A stretch of DNA of 64,000 bases from positions 317,575,164 to 317,639,163 of the forward strand of contig NC_085137.1 of assembly GCF_035046485.1 (NCBI RefSeq), read 5' to 3'. Each line of letters begins with the position of its first letter. Position 1 is the first letter of the stretch. Of this stretch, positions 1 through 10,045 are shown one piece after another. The DNA comes from Aedes albopictus. Its lineage: Eukaryota > Arthropoda > Insecta > Diptera > Culicidae. The position numbers were made by a program, and so were the translations under genes. The notes below the pieces were generated by a model. That model ran no database searches, was not told the origin of the DNA, and worked only from the letters and a program-made list of their open reading frames with translations.

Positions 1-2657
1 TGCTAACAGGGCGAAGGCCGGTGGTAATAGCGGGCGACTTTAATGCCTGGGCCGTGGAATGGGGAAGCCGTTTCACGAACCAGCGGGGTCAGATCCTGCT
101 AGAAACACTGGCCATCTTAGATGTCGACTTGGCTAATGTCGGTACCAAGAGTACCTTTAGTCGAAACGGAGCGGAGTCAATTATTGACGTGACCTTTTGT
201 AGTCCTGGCCTAACAAGTAGTTCGAACTGGAGAGTAGATGATGGCTTCACTCACAGCGACCACCTGGCGGTTCGCTACAGTATCGACTACAACAACAGCA
301 GACAGCGGATAGAAGAAGAGGCGGCTAGGCCAAGGCCAAGCCCTCGCAGGTGGAAGACATCATACTTCGACGAAGGAGTATTTAGGGAGGCGCTCCGCCG
401 TGAGCGAAACTTAATCGGTTTAGACGGCGACGAGCTGGTAGCGGTGCTCTCACGTGCGTGTGATGCGACCATGCCTAGGCGAGTCCACCCTAGAAATGGG
501 AGGCCACCGGCTTACTGGTGGACCGACGCGATTGCGGACCTGCGCCGCGCCTGCCTACGGGCTAGGCGGCGGATGCAGCGAGCACGATCAGAGGAAGAGC
601 GAAACGAACGGCGGGTGGTGTTCGCCGCTGCAAAAGCCGCGCTTAAGACCGAGATAAGAGCAAGCAAAAAGGCCTGCTTTGAGGGTCTTTGTCAGAGTGC
701 CAATACGAGCCCGTGGGGTGACGCCTACAGGATCGTTATGGCCAAGACGAGAGGTGTGATGGCTCCTACAGAGCAATCTCCAGAGATGTTGGAGGGGATC
801 ATTGGAGGACTTTTTCCGCGTCATGATCCTAGTCCTTGGCCTCCTTTCGTAGGACAGCCGGGGACTGGGGCTGGCGATGAGGATAGGGTCACCGATGTGG
901 AACTTGCGGGGATAGCTAAGTCCCTTAGCGTAGGTAAGGCCCCAGGTCCGGACGGAGTTCCGAATTTGGCCTTAAAAGTAGCTATTGCAGAGGCTCCCGA
1001 GATGTTCAGGTCTGCTATGCAGAAATGCCTGGACGAGGGAGTTTTCCCAGAAGCTTGGAAGAGGCAGAGCCTGGTACTATTGCCAAAGGCGGGGAAACCA
1101 CCCGGAGACCCGTCGGCATATAGACCAATATGCTTGATTGACACGGCGGGGAAGGTGCTCGAAAAGATCATCCTCAATAGAATGTTGCGGTTCACCGAGG
1201 GCGAAAATGGTCTTTCGAGTAACCAGTACGGCTTCCGGAAGGAGAGGTCCACCGTAGACGCTATCTTGTCGGTTACAAAAACCGCCGAGAAAGCACTCGA
1301 GCCTAAGAGGAGGGGAATTCGCTTTTGCGCGGTAGTGACTCTGGATGTAAGGAATGCGTTTAATAGCGCCAGCTGGTCTGCTATTGCCGATGCGCTCTTG
1401 CGTCTGGGGATACCGGAGTACCTGTACAAGATTCTCGGAAGTTACTTTCAGAATCGTGTACTAGTCTACGACACGGAGGTGGGTCGGAAGTGCTTTCACA
1501 TAACCTCAGGAGTCCCGCAAGGTTCCATCCTGGGTCCGGTGTTATGGAATGTCATGTACGACGAGGTGTTGAGGTTAGAGTATCCAGTGGGAGTGGTGAT
1601 TGTCGGATTTGCCGACGACATTACGCTCGAAGTCTACGGTGAAACGATCGAGGAGGTAAAGTTGACTACCAACCACTCGATTAAGGTTGTGGAGGCGTGG
1701 ATGCGGTCCAGGAAACTGGAGCTGGCTCACCACAAGACAGAGGTGACGGTTGTTAACAACCTGAAGTCGGAGCAGCAGACGGAGATCAGTGTAGGAGACT
1801 GTACTATCCTGTCAAAGCGCTCCGTCAAACACTTGGGCGTGATGATCGACGATAAGCTTACCTTCGGTAGCCACGTCGATTATGCCTGTAAAAGAGCCTC
1901 CACAGCTATTGCGGCACTGTCCCGGATGATGTCCAATAGCTCTGCGGTGTACGCCAGTAAGCGCAAGCTTCTGGCTAGTGTTGCTACATCCATACTTAGG
2001 TATGGCGGCCCGGCGTGGGGCACCGCGCTAAGTACTAAATGCTACCGACGGAAGCTGGAAAGTACTTACAGGCTTATGTGCCTGAGGGTTGCGAGCGCGT
2101 ACCGTACCGTGTCACACGACGCTCTCTGCGTCATTACTGGTATGGTGCCTATCAGCATTCTTATCAGTGAGGACATGGAGTGCTTCGAAATGCGCGGCAC
2201 AAGAGGCATACGCAGGACTGTCAGGATGGCCTCTATGGTCAAATGGCAGCGCGCGTGGGACAGTTCCACCAAAGGAAGGTGGACCTATAGGTTGATACCG
2301 AGGGTAGATAGTTGGATTAATAGGCGCCATGGGGAAGTCACATTCCACCTGACACAGGTCCTTACAGGTCATGGTTGCTTCCGACAGTATCTACACCGTT
2401 TCGGGCATGCGGATTCTCCCGAATGCCCAGTGTGCAATGGTTCAGAGGAAACGGCGGAACACGTTTTGTTCGTGTGCCCGCGTTTTCGCACAATGCGTGA
2501 CCGCATGCTTGCCACATGCGGGGAGGACACAACTCCGGACAACTTGGTCCAGAGGATGTGTAGGGATGAGTTTGGCTGGAACGCCGTTTCAACGGCTATT
2601 ACCCACATCGTCTGGGAGCTACAGAGGAGGTGGCGCGTGGACTCGGAGAATGGCTAG
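1..2657 (+). CDS. R1-clade non-LTR retrotransposon ORF2 (endonuclease-reverse transcriptase), 5' end outside window
   Basis: This is the ORF2 polyprotein of a LINE-type element that nicks DNA and reverse-transcribes its own RNA at the nick. The frame is already open at base 3, so the protein is cut by the window edge and has no start here. Numbering from base 21, the end of the apurinic-like endonuclease is seen as GDFNAW (residues 5-10) and SDH (about 78-80). The reverse transcriptase follows: APGPDG (about 308), AYRPICL (about 365), QYGFRKERST (about 402), the catalytic LDVRNAF (about 440), GVPQGSILGP (about 497) and the FADD active-site box (about 530). A CCHC finger, CPVC..H..C, lies near residues 802-820. 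FADD and the C-terminal CCHC fit the R1 clade. There is no stop or frameshift over 880 codons, so the copy is young or recently active. The R1 assignment is by motif recognition; a neighbouring clade is possible. Confidence 0.9.
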   Translation, partial: LTGRRPVVIAGDFNAWAVEWGSRFTNQRGQILLETLAILDVDLANVGTKSTFSRNGAESIIDVTFCSPGLTSSSNWRVDDGFTHSDHLAVRYSIDYNNSRQRIEEEAARPRPSPRRWKTSYFDEGVFREALRRERNLIGLDGDELVAVLSRACDATMPRRVHPRNGRPPAYWWTDAIADLRRACLRARRRMQRARSEEERNERRVVFAAAKAALKTEIRASKKACFEGLCQSANTSPWGDAYRIVMAKTRGVMAPTEQSPEMLEGIIGGLFPRHDPSPWPPFVGQPGTGAGDEDRVTDVELAGIAKSLSVGKAPGPDGVPNLALKVAIAEAPEMFRSAMQKCLDEGVFPEAWKRQSLVLLPKAGKPPGDPSAYRPICLIDTAGKVLEKIILNRMLRFTEGENGLSSNQYGFRKERSTVDAILSVTKTAEKALEPKRRGIRFCAVVTLDVRNAFNSASWSAIADALLRLGIPEYLYKILGSYFQNRVLVYDTEVGRKCFHITSGVPQGSILGPVLWNVMYDEVLRLEYPVGVVIVGFADDITLEVYGETIEEVKLTTNHSIKVVEAWMRSRKLELAHHKTEVTVVNNLKSEQQTEISVGDCTILSKRSVKHLGVMIDDKLTFGSHVDYACKRASTAIAALSRMMSNSSAVYASKRKLLASVATSILRYGGPAWGTALSTKCYRRKLESTYRLMCLRVASAYRTVSHDALCVITGMVPISILISEDMECFEMRGTRGIRRTVRMASMVKWQRAWDSSTKGRWTYRLIPRVDSWINRRHGEVTFHLTQVLTGHGCFRQYLHRFGHADSPECPVCNGSEETAEHVLFVCPRFRTMRDRMLATCGEDTTPDNLVQRMCRDEFGWNAVSTAITHIVWELQRRWRVDSENG

Positions 2658-3376
2658 TCCAGATGCAGTACAAGAGGTGGTCCAGGGGTTCGGAGTCGGC
2701 TTCGTAGGTCATACCGGTGCCCTGCGGTCGAGATCGACCCTTACAACGATTAAGTGGCCGCGGAGAGGAAGTCCCGGTAGCGGTGCTGTCGTGGCGTCGG
2801 TCTACTGGGTTGGATCCAAGCCCGCGGTTGGAAAGGGGTCCCCGGCAAGGGTCGGGGCAGGTGGAGACCCTGCCGTCAGCAACCTACGGATGCATCTGAT
2901 AGGGCCTGAAGGGTAGTGATACCCTTCCTTTGCGGGCAGGTCAGATCGGGTTGCATGTGGGCATCAGTTCTTGATGTCCGCTCAGCAGTAGGGCGCGGGC
3001 GGGGTTGACTCTGCCCGCCTTCCGAGGACAAAGGGAGTGGCGAGGACCACTCGGGAAACTGGCTAAGCGCCAGCATGCTACCGTGATGGACTCTCCAAAG
3101 CGAGTCATCGATGTTCGTTGCTGCAGGCTACGCAGCTAACCTTGTGGGTGCGATGTGCACTAGCCCCTCTCTGAAGCAATACCTTCTTGGTGGTTCCGGA
3201 GAGACGTAGGGTTTGGCGACCATAGGAATGGTTTAGTGGGTACGAGGAGAGAGTAGTCCTGGATTTTACTTTTGTTGTAGAAGACGGCCTGTCAGACCTA
3301 CACTACCCTAACCTTCTGTTAGGGTGTCTGTTGAGCAGATTATCCCCCTATGGTTTAGAAGGAAAAAAAAAAAAAA
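2658..3376 (+). mobile_element. 3' UTR and poly(A) tail of the rightward R1-clade element
   Basis: After the ORF2 stop, about 700 bases of GC-rich sequence without a convincing reading frame end in a run of 14 A (3363-3376). This is the expected 3' end of a non-LTR retrotransposon inserted on the plus strand. The A-run directly abuts coding sequence of another R1-type element on the opposite strand, so 3376/3377 is the insertion junction. Confidence 0.8.
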
Positions 3377-5574
3377 GCATACTCGACATGACTACTGAAG
3401 CTCAACTTGTCGTCGACCATGACTCCAAGGAGCTTCAGTGAGCGACAGGACTCGATCGAGCACCCGCCCGTGGTGACCACTGCCTGCTGTGCAGACTGGC
3501 GGTTGTTCACCACCACCACCTCTGTCTTGTGGTGTGCGAGTGTCAGTTGCCTCGACCTCATCCAGCCCTCCACTATGTCAATCGCATGCGCTGCCGTCAA
3601 TTCCACCTCTTCGAGCGACTCACCGTATACCACCAGGGTAATGTCGTCGGCGAAGCCAACCAACTTTACTCCCGGTGGTAGTGTTAGCCTCAGTACTCCA
3701 TCATATGCCGCGTTCCACAGTACCGGACCCAAGATGGATCCTTGCGGTACACCTGCAGTGACATTGTACTGTTTTTGGCCTTCCTCGGTGTCGTAAATCA
3801 GCACCCTGTTCTGGAAGTAACTACCCAGAATACGCCTTAGGCCAGCCGGGACACCTAAGCGAGATATGGCGCTCTCTATGGCGGCCCAGCTTACACTATT
3901 GAAGGCGTTTCTAACGTCTAGCGTTACGATCGCGCAGTACCGTATGCCTCTCCTCTTTTTCTGCAGCGCAATTTCGGCCAATCCAGTCACCGACCTAATG
4001 GCATCCACTGTCGATCTACCTTTGCGAAACCCGTACTGGCTGTCTGATAGCCCCGCGTTGTCCGACCTCTCGGTATAGACCAATAACCTTGACAGAATGA
4101 TCCGCTCTAGGAGTTTCCCGGCCGTGTCCAGGAGGCAAATTGGTCTATAAGCCGACGGGTCGCCTGGTGGCTTCCCGTGCTTGGGCAGTAGAACCAACTT
4201 TTGCCTTTTCCACCTCTCCGGAAACTCGCCTCTATCCAAGCATCTCTGCATAGCCAATCTGATCATGTCAGGGCTAGCCTCGATGGCCGCTTTGATAGCC
4301 ACCGTCGGAATGCCATCCGGGCCCGGGGCCTTGTTCAGCTTAAGTGATTTCGCAATTGCGGCTAACTCCTCATTCGTCACTGGGGGAACCTCACTCGGAC
4401 CAGGATGGTCTTGTGGTGTGGGTGCCCATGGTCTCACCTCGTGGTGCGGGAACAACGTTTCCACGATCCTCTGCAGCATCGCGGGAGAGCGTTCCGGTGG
4501 TGCAGATGTGCCTTTCGTTTTGCACATGACTACGCGGTACGCATCACCCCAGGGGGTTGTGTTGGCCGTCTGACAGAGATCGTTGAAGCACGCCCGCTTA
4601 CGCGCCTTGATCTCTTTGTTCAGTGCCAACTTTGCCGCCCTGTATGCCACCTCTCGCTCCGCTCTCGACTCATCGGTCCGGGCTCTCTGCATCCTTCTCC
4701 TTGTCCTGTGGCAAGATGCACGGAGCTCCGCGATTTCTTGACACCACCAGTACACCGGTCTTCGTCCATTCCTGGGTATGGATCGCCTCGGCATTGCCGC
4801 ATCACACGCTCGTCTCAAGGTACCAACTAGACCGTCGCTAGACAAGTAGTCTGTATTCTGCTCCATGAGCATCCGCTCCACAAATGCCGGCTTATCGAAA
4901 CTCGAGGTTAGCCATCCTCGGTGAGTGTCGGTTATCCTCGACTGCTGCCGTCTACCGCCCTGTTCGATACTGTATCGAATCGCCAGGTGATCACTATGCG
5001 TGTACCCGTTGTCAACTCTCCAGTCTGAGCTAGGGTTAAGCCCTGGGCTCCAGAAGGTCACATCAATGATGGACTCCGCACCGTTTCTGCTAAAAGTGCT
5101 TACACTGCCGACATTCGCGATCTCAACGTTCAATCCCGCCATAGCTTCGAGTAGAGCCCAACCTCTCTCGTTCGTAGAGCGACTGCCCCACTCGACCGCC
5201 CACGCGTTAAAGTCCCCACCGATGACCAAGGGGCTCAGTCCAGCTAGAGCGCTTGACAGCGAATCTAGCATGGACGAGAACTGACCTATCGGCCACCTAG
5301 GTGGGGCATAGCAGCTGCAGTAGTAGACTCCGCCGATCTTCGCAATCGCGAAGCCCTCGCACGTCGTGGAGATTATCTCCTGGACCGGGTACCGACCGGT
5401 CGTGCAGATCGCCGCTTTCTTGGCCTTATCCGCAACCCAGTTCCCGTTATTGGGGGGGATGCGGTATGGGTCCGAAAGAAGCGCGATGTCTATACTCGAC
5501 TCCGAGGCGGATTGCCACAACAGCTGCTGCGCGGCTTCACAGTGATTCAGGTTCAACTGTGTGACTTGCGTCAT
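3377..5574 (-). pseudogene. R1-clade ORF2, interrupted by insertion of the neighbouring element
   Basis: This second, diverged R1-type ORF2 reads leftward from an ATG at 5574. The endonuclease comes first: LNLNH (residues 7-11), LLSDPY (32-37), GDFNAW (120-125) and THSDH. The reverse transcriptase follows with APGPDGIP, YRPICLLDTAGK, QYGFRKGRSTVDAI, LDVRNAF, GVPQGSILGP and FADD (about 3635-3655). About 732 codons are open and then stop being homologous after a SHVEYA motif. Beyond that, the frame only translates the A-run of the other element as phenylalanines. The thumb region and C-terminal CCHC finger are therefore missing here; they should continue left of the window if the other element inserted into this one. 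Differences throughout (VMIDDKLTF versus VMVDDKLSF) show a different subfamily. The start is chosen because it overlaps the ORF1 stop. Confidence 0.88.
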
Positions 5575-6518
5575 TTTCGGCCGTTACGTCCACTTGTGCT
5601 TGGGCACTTAGGCCCACCCGTCACATGGCCCTTGTTCGTCGTGCAAATCAGACACTTTGGCGCCGATTTACACTCCCTGACGAAGTGGCCTTCTACTCCG
5701 CATCTCCTGCAGAGCTTGCTCCTATCCGGGCCTTTGCATGCCCACGACTTGTGGCCTCGTCCGAAACACCTGAAGCACACTTCCGGCGGCTCACATACAC
5801 TGAGCGGGCACTCCGACCATCCGACTTCGACCATGCCCTTAGCAGTCGCTTTCTTCGCTTCCCCGACTGGAAGCTTGATCGTCGCGATCTGCATACCTGC
5901 TGGGCCTCGCCTCATGCGGATCGATGCGCATGGCGCGTCCACATTACACTGCTGTTTAAGAACAGCAGAGAGCTCCTCCGCGGTGGTGATCTCATCCAAG
6001 TTCTTACACTGGATGGTCATCTCCGGCGTCAGAGCCCTCACCCGCACTTTTTCACCAAGCACTTCTTGTGCTAGAGCCGTGTAGGAAGAGCCCTTGTTAA
6101 CGGCATTCTTCTTCAGCTCTAGCATCATCTCTCCAGTCCTAGTGCGCCGGATGCTTTTAACATCCGCACCTAGTCCCGAGAGACGATCCTCGCTCCGCAT
6201 AGCCCGCAGCACATCTGCGTAGCTATTGCCCTCTGCTTTGAGCACCAGTGCGTCGCCTTTCGTACGCTTACGCGCCGGCTTCGCCTTGGTTTTGCTCAAA
6301 ACCTTCTCTCTTTCTACGCGCCCTCTCTTGCCAACCGTGATCCAAGGGTTCACCTTCCCTTGGACCGGTTGGTCACTGCTACCGCTCTTAGCAGTTTCGC
6401 CTCGGGGTTTCGGCTCTTTGCCCCGAGCCCGTTTCGCGACCGGCTTGGCGTTACTCGCACTACCGCGCTGCCTTTGTAATGTTTCAAACGCGCATTTGCA
6501 CGAAATTCCACGCGTCAA
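5571..6518 (-). pseudogene. R1-clade ORF1 (Gag-like, three zinc knuckles), 5'-truncated
   Basis: ORF1 of R1-type elements is a nucleic-acid chaperone that coats the element RNA. The 3' half here carries two classic CCHC knuckles, CFRCFGRGHKSWAC and CRRCGVEGHFVREC, then a third of the form CLIC..H..C, close to the C-terminus. The middle is basic (RKRTK, KRGR). The ORF1 stop and ORF2 start overlap as ATGA (5571-5574), a common arrangement for coupled translation of ORF2. The frame is open up to about 6563 but has no ATG at its upstream end (a TTG sits at 6518). R1 ORF1 is normally longer, so the copy is taken to be truncated between about 6480 and 6560. Confidence 0.82.
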
Positions 6519-6527
6519 GTCCTCTTG

Positions 6528-6638
6528 GAAAGGAACAGCCGCACTTGAGGAAACGCCGTAATGTTATCTCCCATCCATAAGAATGGAGAAAAAGGGGAGC
6601 AAAAAACGCGGCTGTTCCTTTCCTCAGAGATTTGCGGC
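6528..6638. repeat. Overlapping inverted repeats at the truncated 5' end of the R1 copy
   Basis: GAAAGGAACAGCCGC (6528-6542) is exactly repeated in inverse at 6608-6622. A second, looser inverted pair overlaps it: GCCGCACTTGAGGAAA (6539-6553) with 6619-6638. The structure sits where homology to ORF1 ends, so it may be a rearranged 5' junction or a small foldback. Confidence 0.5.
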
Positions 6639-6639
6639 A

Positions 6640-7210
6640 TGTACGTTTGAGCAAATGCGCTAATATCAGCGGCACAGTGTGCAAAAAAGTGATTACCTTT
6701 ACAGTTGCAAATTCATGATGTGAAATACGATGTTGAATTCGAAATTACAAGAACACGAGAGGAGCTAGACGTTTGATGTCAAAGAACGAATTGTAGAACG
6801 GATCAGTGGCCTCAAATTTTCATAAGAGAATATTCAAATTCATTACGCATTTTGGAATGATAATTTTCAAAAAACAAATTAAAAAACAATACTTTCGAGC
6901 TTATTTGCTTTAGAAAATTAAGTTATTTAACTAATCCAATCGATTGAAAGATATTTTTTGGTAGAAACTTTTTATAAACTTTCGAATAAGGGTTAAAAAG
7001 CTGCGATAAGTTTGACCATTTTCAAGTTATAGCTAGCTAGAGGCAAGCAAAGTAAAAAAAAAACATGTAAAGTTCAATTACTACGTAACGGTTGAGATTT
7101 GACCATATGCGTACACATTTTTTCACCATTTATGATCCTCTATCACTCCTTAATAAGTTTGCATTCACGAACCTAACACCCTGTATAGTCTGAACCTATT
7201 TGCTTGCTAA
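6640..7210. other. AT-rich stretch without a gene
   Basis: AT-rich sequence with poly-A and poly-T runs, no reading frame worth reporting and no repeat structure seen. Confidence 0.5.
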
Positions 7211-7214
7211 CGTT

Positions 7215-7755
7215 CATAAGGTTATCAAAAAAGCCGCACTTTGCTTCGTTCAATTTTATATTTGGCTGCTTTAGGAGGGACACCTGAAACTGGTTCCGGC
7301 ATTACCGGCAGTCCCTAAAGTGGTCTTAGTCTAGTCCCTTGATAACCAGTCATCAGGTTATCGGAAAAGCCGTTATTTGTTGTATCGTTGTTGCATGGAA
7401 TTGGTTCTCTTATATATAAGATCATTTCCGGTGGGACACCCGGAAACGGTTCCGATACAAGATCGGTTCAGATATGGTCTGAGACTATTTTCGTTCATCA
7501 GGTTATCGAAAAAAGCCGCTGTTTGATGTGTCGCATGCATGGGTTTGGTATACTATTATCTTTGTACACTTCCGGTGGGACATCCGGAACCGGTTTCGGA
7601 ACACTACCGGATCAGATATGGTCTGATACTGTTTTCTAGCTAACCGTTCAACAGGTTATCGGAAATTCCACTGTTTGATGTGTCGCATGCATGGGTTTGG
7701 TTCTCTGTTATATTTGGCCACTTCCTGTGGGACATTCGGAACCGGTCAGTTAACG
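7215..7755 (+). repeat. Tandem repeat, unit about 137-153 bp, four degenerate copies
   Basis: Each copy begins with GGTTATCGGAAAAGCC or a variant (about 7221, 7358, 7502, 7655) and ends with a CCGGTGGGACACCCGGAAC block followed by GATCAGATATGGTCTGA. Copies three and four share GATGTGTCGCATGCATGGG exactly. The spacing between copies grows from about 137 to 153 bp. It looks like a short satellite array. Confidence 0.75.
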
Positions 7756-8129
7756 GTGATTAGCACATCCAATTAAAAATCATTTCTGCACTGGATACTC
7801 ACATTAAAATCCCTTTTTTCTCTACTCAAAACCCCCTCTTCAATTTTTGAACACAAAGAAAGCCCCCCTCCACCATCACCCCATCCATCTCAGGCACCTC
7901 TTACTCGTTGCAAGTATGTTCGACGAGTTCAAACCACTTTTTATGAGTAAAGAATTGGTTAAAAAAGATACCAATTTTGTCAGTCCCAAATGCTAACAGG
8001 CGCGGACATAATCGAGTCCTTACTGTAATTCGATAGAAACCCATATTTTCATTCACCTCGGCTCAACGAATGTCTGCTTTGGAAATTGCTTTTATAATTT
8101 CATTTGAAATTGTTTTGAAAACTTTTTTT
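7756..8129. other. Spacer without a gene
   Basis: No supported feature. C-rich and A-rich short runs only. Confidence 0.4.
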
Positions 8130-8300
8130 ATGCTAGTTCATCCATGGATCCACGCTTTACTTCCCTTCCGAAGGAAGAACCCGCATTTTGTGAGTATGTC
8201 GGGCGTGGGATTCCACCCCAGGTCCTCGGCGTGATAGTCAAGTGTTTTAACCATCACACTAGGTCCGCTCCACACTCTGAAAACTCATTTGGAAATTTTA
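8130..8300 (-). mobile_element. tRNA-derived SINE copy
   Basis: Read on the minus strand, a tRNA-like head has an A-box-like TAGTGTGATGGTTAAAAC, an anticodon-arm-like CACGCCGAGGAC and a decayed B box (GGGTGGAATCCC). A tail with CCTTCGGAAGGGAAGTAAAG follows, then GATGAACTAGC. The same arrangement recurs at 9866-10045 on the same strand, so this is a dispersed family rather than a tRNA gene. Confidence 0.6.
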
Positions 8301-8955
8301 TTGGGATTCCTTCTGTTATTCTCTTTTACTTTGCGATTCCCAAGTAGCATCATTATTTTTGTAATGCTTTTGAAGTATTCTTCAACACCTGTTCTTTAAA
8401 ACCATGCATAAATCAAATTTCTCTGCAAAACGGCATTAACTCAACCATAAACCCACCATAAGACCAAAGTGGCCTATCCTAAGATGCTCTTGAAGAGTTG
8501 TTTTTAAATTTCTCTTAAAACTTGTTGTACTTTCTAAGTTGTCCTCAAGGCAAATTGCTCTCTTCTTGTATTCTGCAAGTGCACGATAAAACGATAATAA
8601 ATTTGTCAGTGTTGTTGCTGATGCAGCTTTTATGTCAACAGAAAAGTTCGGTGAATTAAAAACACAATGAAAATGACACATTATTGTAATCGGGATTAAT
8701 TTATTACACAAATTGGAAATATTTCCGTAATATAACAAGGATGCCAAATGCCAAGCAAAATTCATCGTATGTATGTTGCAAAATACTTCCAAAAATTGCA
8801 ATGCGCTTCCATTATAATGCACTAATAAAATATTTAAAAATACTATTCCTGGTCATGAGAACATTGTTCATGTGATTTCTCAACGTGGCTTCCATTGAAA
8901 TCTATGCCGGTGCGGTGGTCGATCCATTATCGATGGTTTTATTCAACAGCACGAT
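8301..8955. other. Spacer without a supported gene
   Basis: A 128-codon minus-strand reading frame (8436-8822) is present, but it has no recognisable domain and lies in repeat-like AT-rich DNA, so no gene is called. Confidence 0.4.
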
Positions 8956-8960
8956 AAGAT

Positions 8961-9123
8961 CGTCTTAAATTTCTTTCAACTCATGCCAGAACTAAAAGCA
9001 TAACTCAAGAATACTAGGATTTATAACAATGCAGCCTGGTTGGCCTCCATCAAGAAAGTCTTAAATTTACTTCATCTTATGCAAGGGTAAGAAGTATTAC
9101 TCAAGAGTACTCAGGTTTATAAC
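8961..9123 (+). repeat. Direct repeat, two 67-bp copies 96 bp apart
   Basis: 8961-9027 and 9057-9123 share GTCTTAAATTT, CTCAAGA(A/G)TACT and GGTTTATAAC at matching spacing, with several mismatches between. The copies are separated by 29 bp. Confidence 0.55.
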
Positions 9124-9192
9124 GTTCTTGATGTAGGTTTATGCAAACTCCGCTGAGAACGTCATTAAAGAACTCGAAATTTGGGAAACAGG

Positions 9193-9290
9193 ATTTTTTT
9201 TAATTACTTAACCTAATTTACAGCTCTATTGTCCACTAGGGCACTGCGTGAGCGATTCCAATTGGAAGTTGTACATACACTTTGTAAAAA
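9193..9290 (-). mobile_element. 5'-truncated SINE, 3' end only
   Basis: The sequence TTACTTAACCTAATTTACAG and the following CTCTATTGTCC..GGGCACT..GTGAGCGAT match the 3' end of the full-length SINE at 17321-17762. Only about the last 95 bases are kept, next to a T-run that is the antisense poly(A) tail. Confidence 0.7.
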
Positions 9291-9865
9291 TTTTAATAAG
9301 ATCTTTTGGATATTTGACCACTTCACTACATCAATGTGCGATTTTCAGTTTCGGTTTGCGGTGACAGGTCCTTCTTAACATTAAGTAGCACGCAATTAAA
9401 GCCAGTTGTCTCCTCTCTCTCTCTCAGGTTTTAATCAAAAAAGGATCAATTATTTTTCAGAATTGTGAATTTTTAGACCGTCTCGCATAACATTTCACAA
9501 GGTAAATATATTTTTTCTTTTTTTCTTTTTTTTTTTTGATTCGATCGCTGTAAGAACAAAAAATAGCCATATTTTTTACGTTTTACATTTTGACATTTAA
9601 CATAGACATCCGCGATCAATATTACTCTATTTTTTTCTAATAGTGCTCCCTGGTGTACCATGAGATATAAGATCTTTGTTTAATACATGTTTATCAGTGA
9701 TTTCCTAATGTAAATTTATAAGAAGAGGTGAAGACTAGAGAGACCATTTGTAGCAGTTTCAACAGGGGAAGAATCAAATTGTTTATGTTATATGCTGTTT
9801 CAATAGTTTAGCTGTTGAAAAACCAACAGGGAGAAACTTTCAGAGGATTTTAGTTCATATTTATT
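9291..9865. other. Low-complexity AT-rich spacer
   Basis: Contains a short CTCTCTCTCT run near 9413 and a T-rich tract near 9510-9540. No gene or mobile element recognised. Confidence 0.4.
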
Positions 9866-10045
9866 ACTAAGATTTTTTACACGAGGCTCAATCTCGGAAC
9901 CCACGACTTGACTTCCCTTCTGAAGAAAAAAAAACACATTTTGTGAGTTTGTCGGGAGTGGGGTTCGATCACTGGTTCTCGGAGTGTATGTACGCTCACC
10001 ATCCCACTTGGTTCGATTCACTTTCAGAAGATTCAAATTTGGAAA
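9866..10045 (-). mobile_element. tRNA-derived SINE copy, same family as 8130-8300
   Basis: The minus strand reads AAGTGGGATGGTGAGCG, then ACTCCGAGAACC, then a B-box-like GATCGAACCCC and CCCGACAAACTCAC, followed by TTCAGAAGGGAAGTCAAG. Order and spacing match the copy at 8130-8300, though an A-run has expanded and bases have drifted. Confidence 0.55.

Noticed and set aside
1..6563. rDNA flanks for the R1 elements
   Set aside because: No 28S-like sequence is seen on either side, so these are not at the canonical R1 target.
8436..8822. 128-codon minus-strand frame
   Set aside because: No recognisable domain and AT-rich repeat-like setting. Most likely a chance frame.
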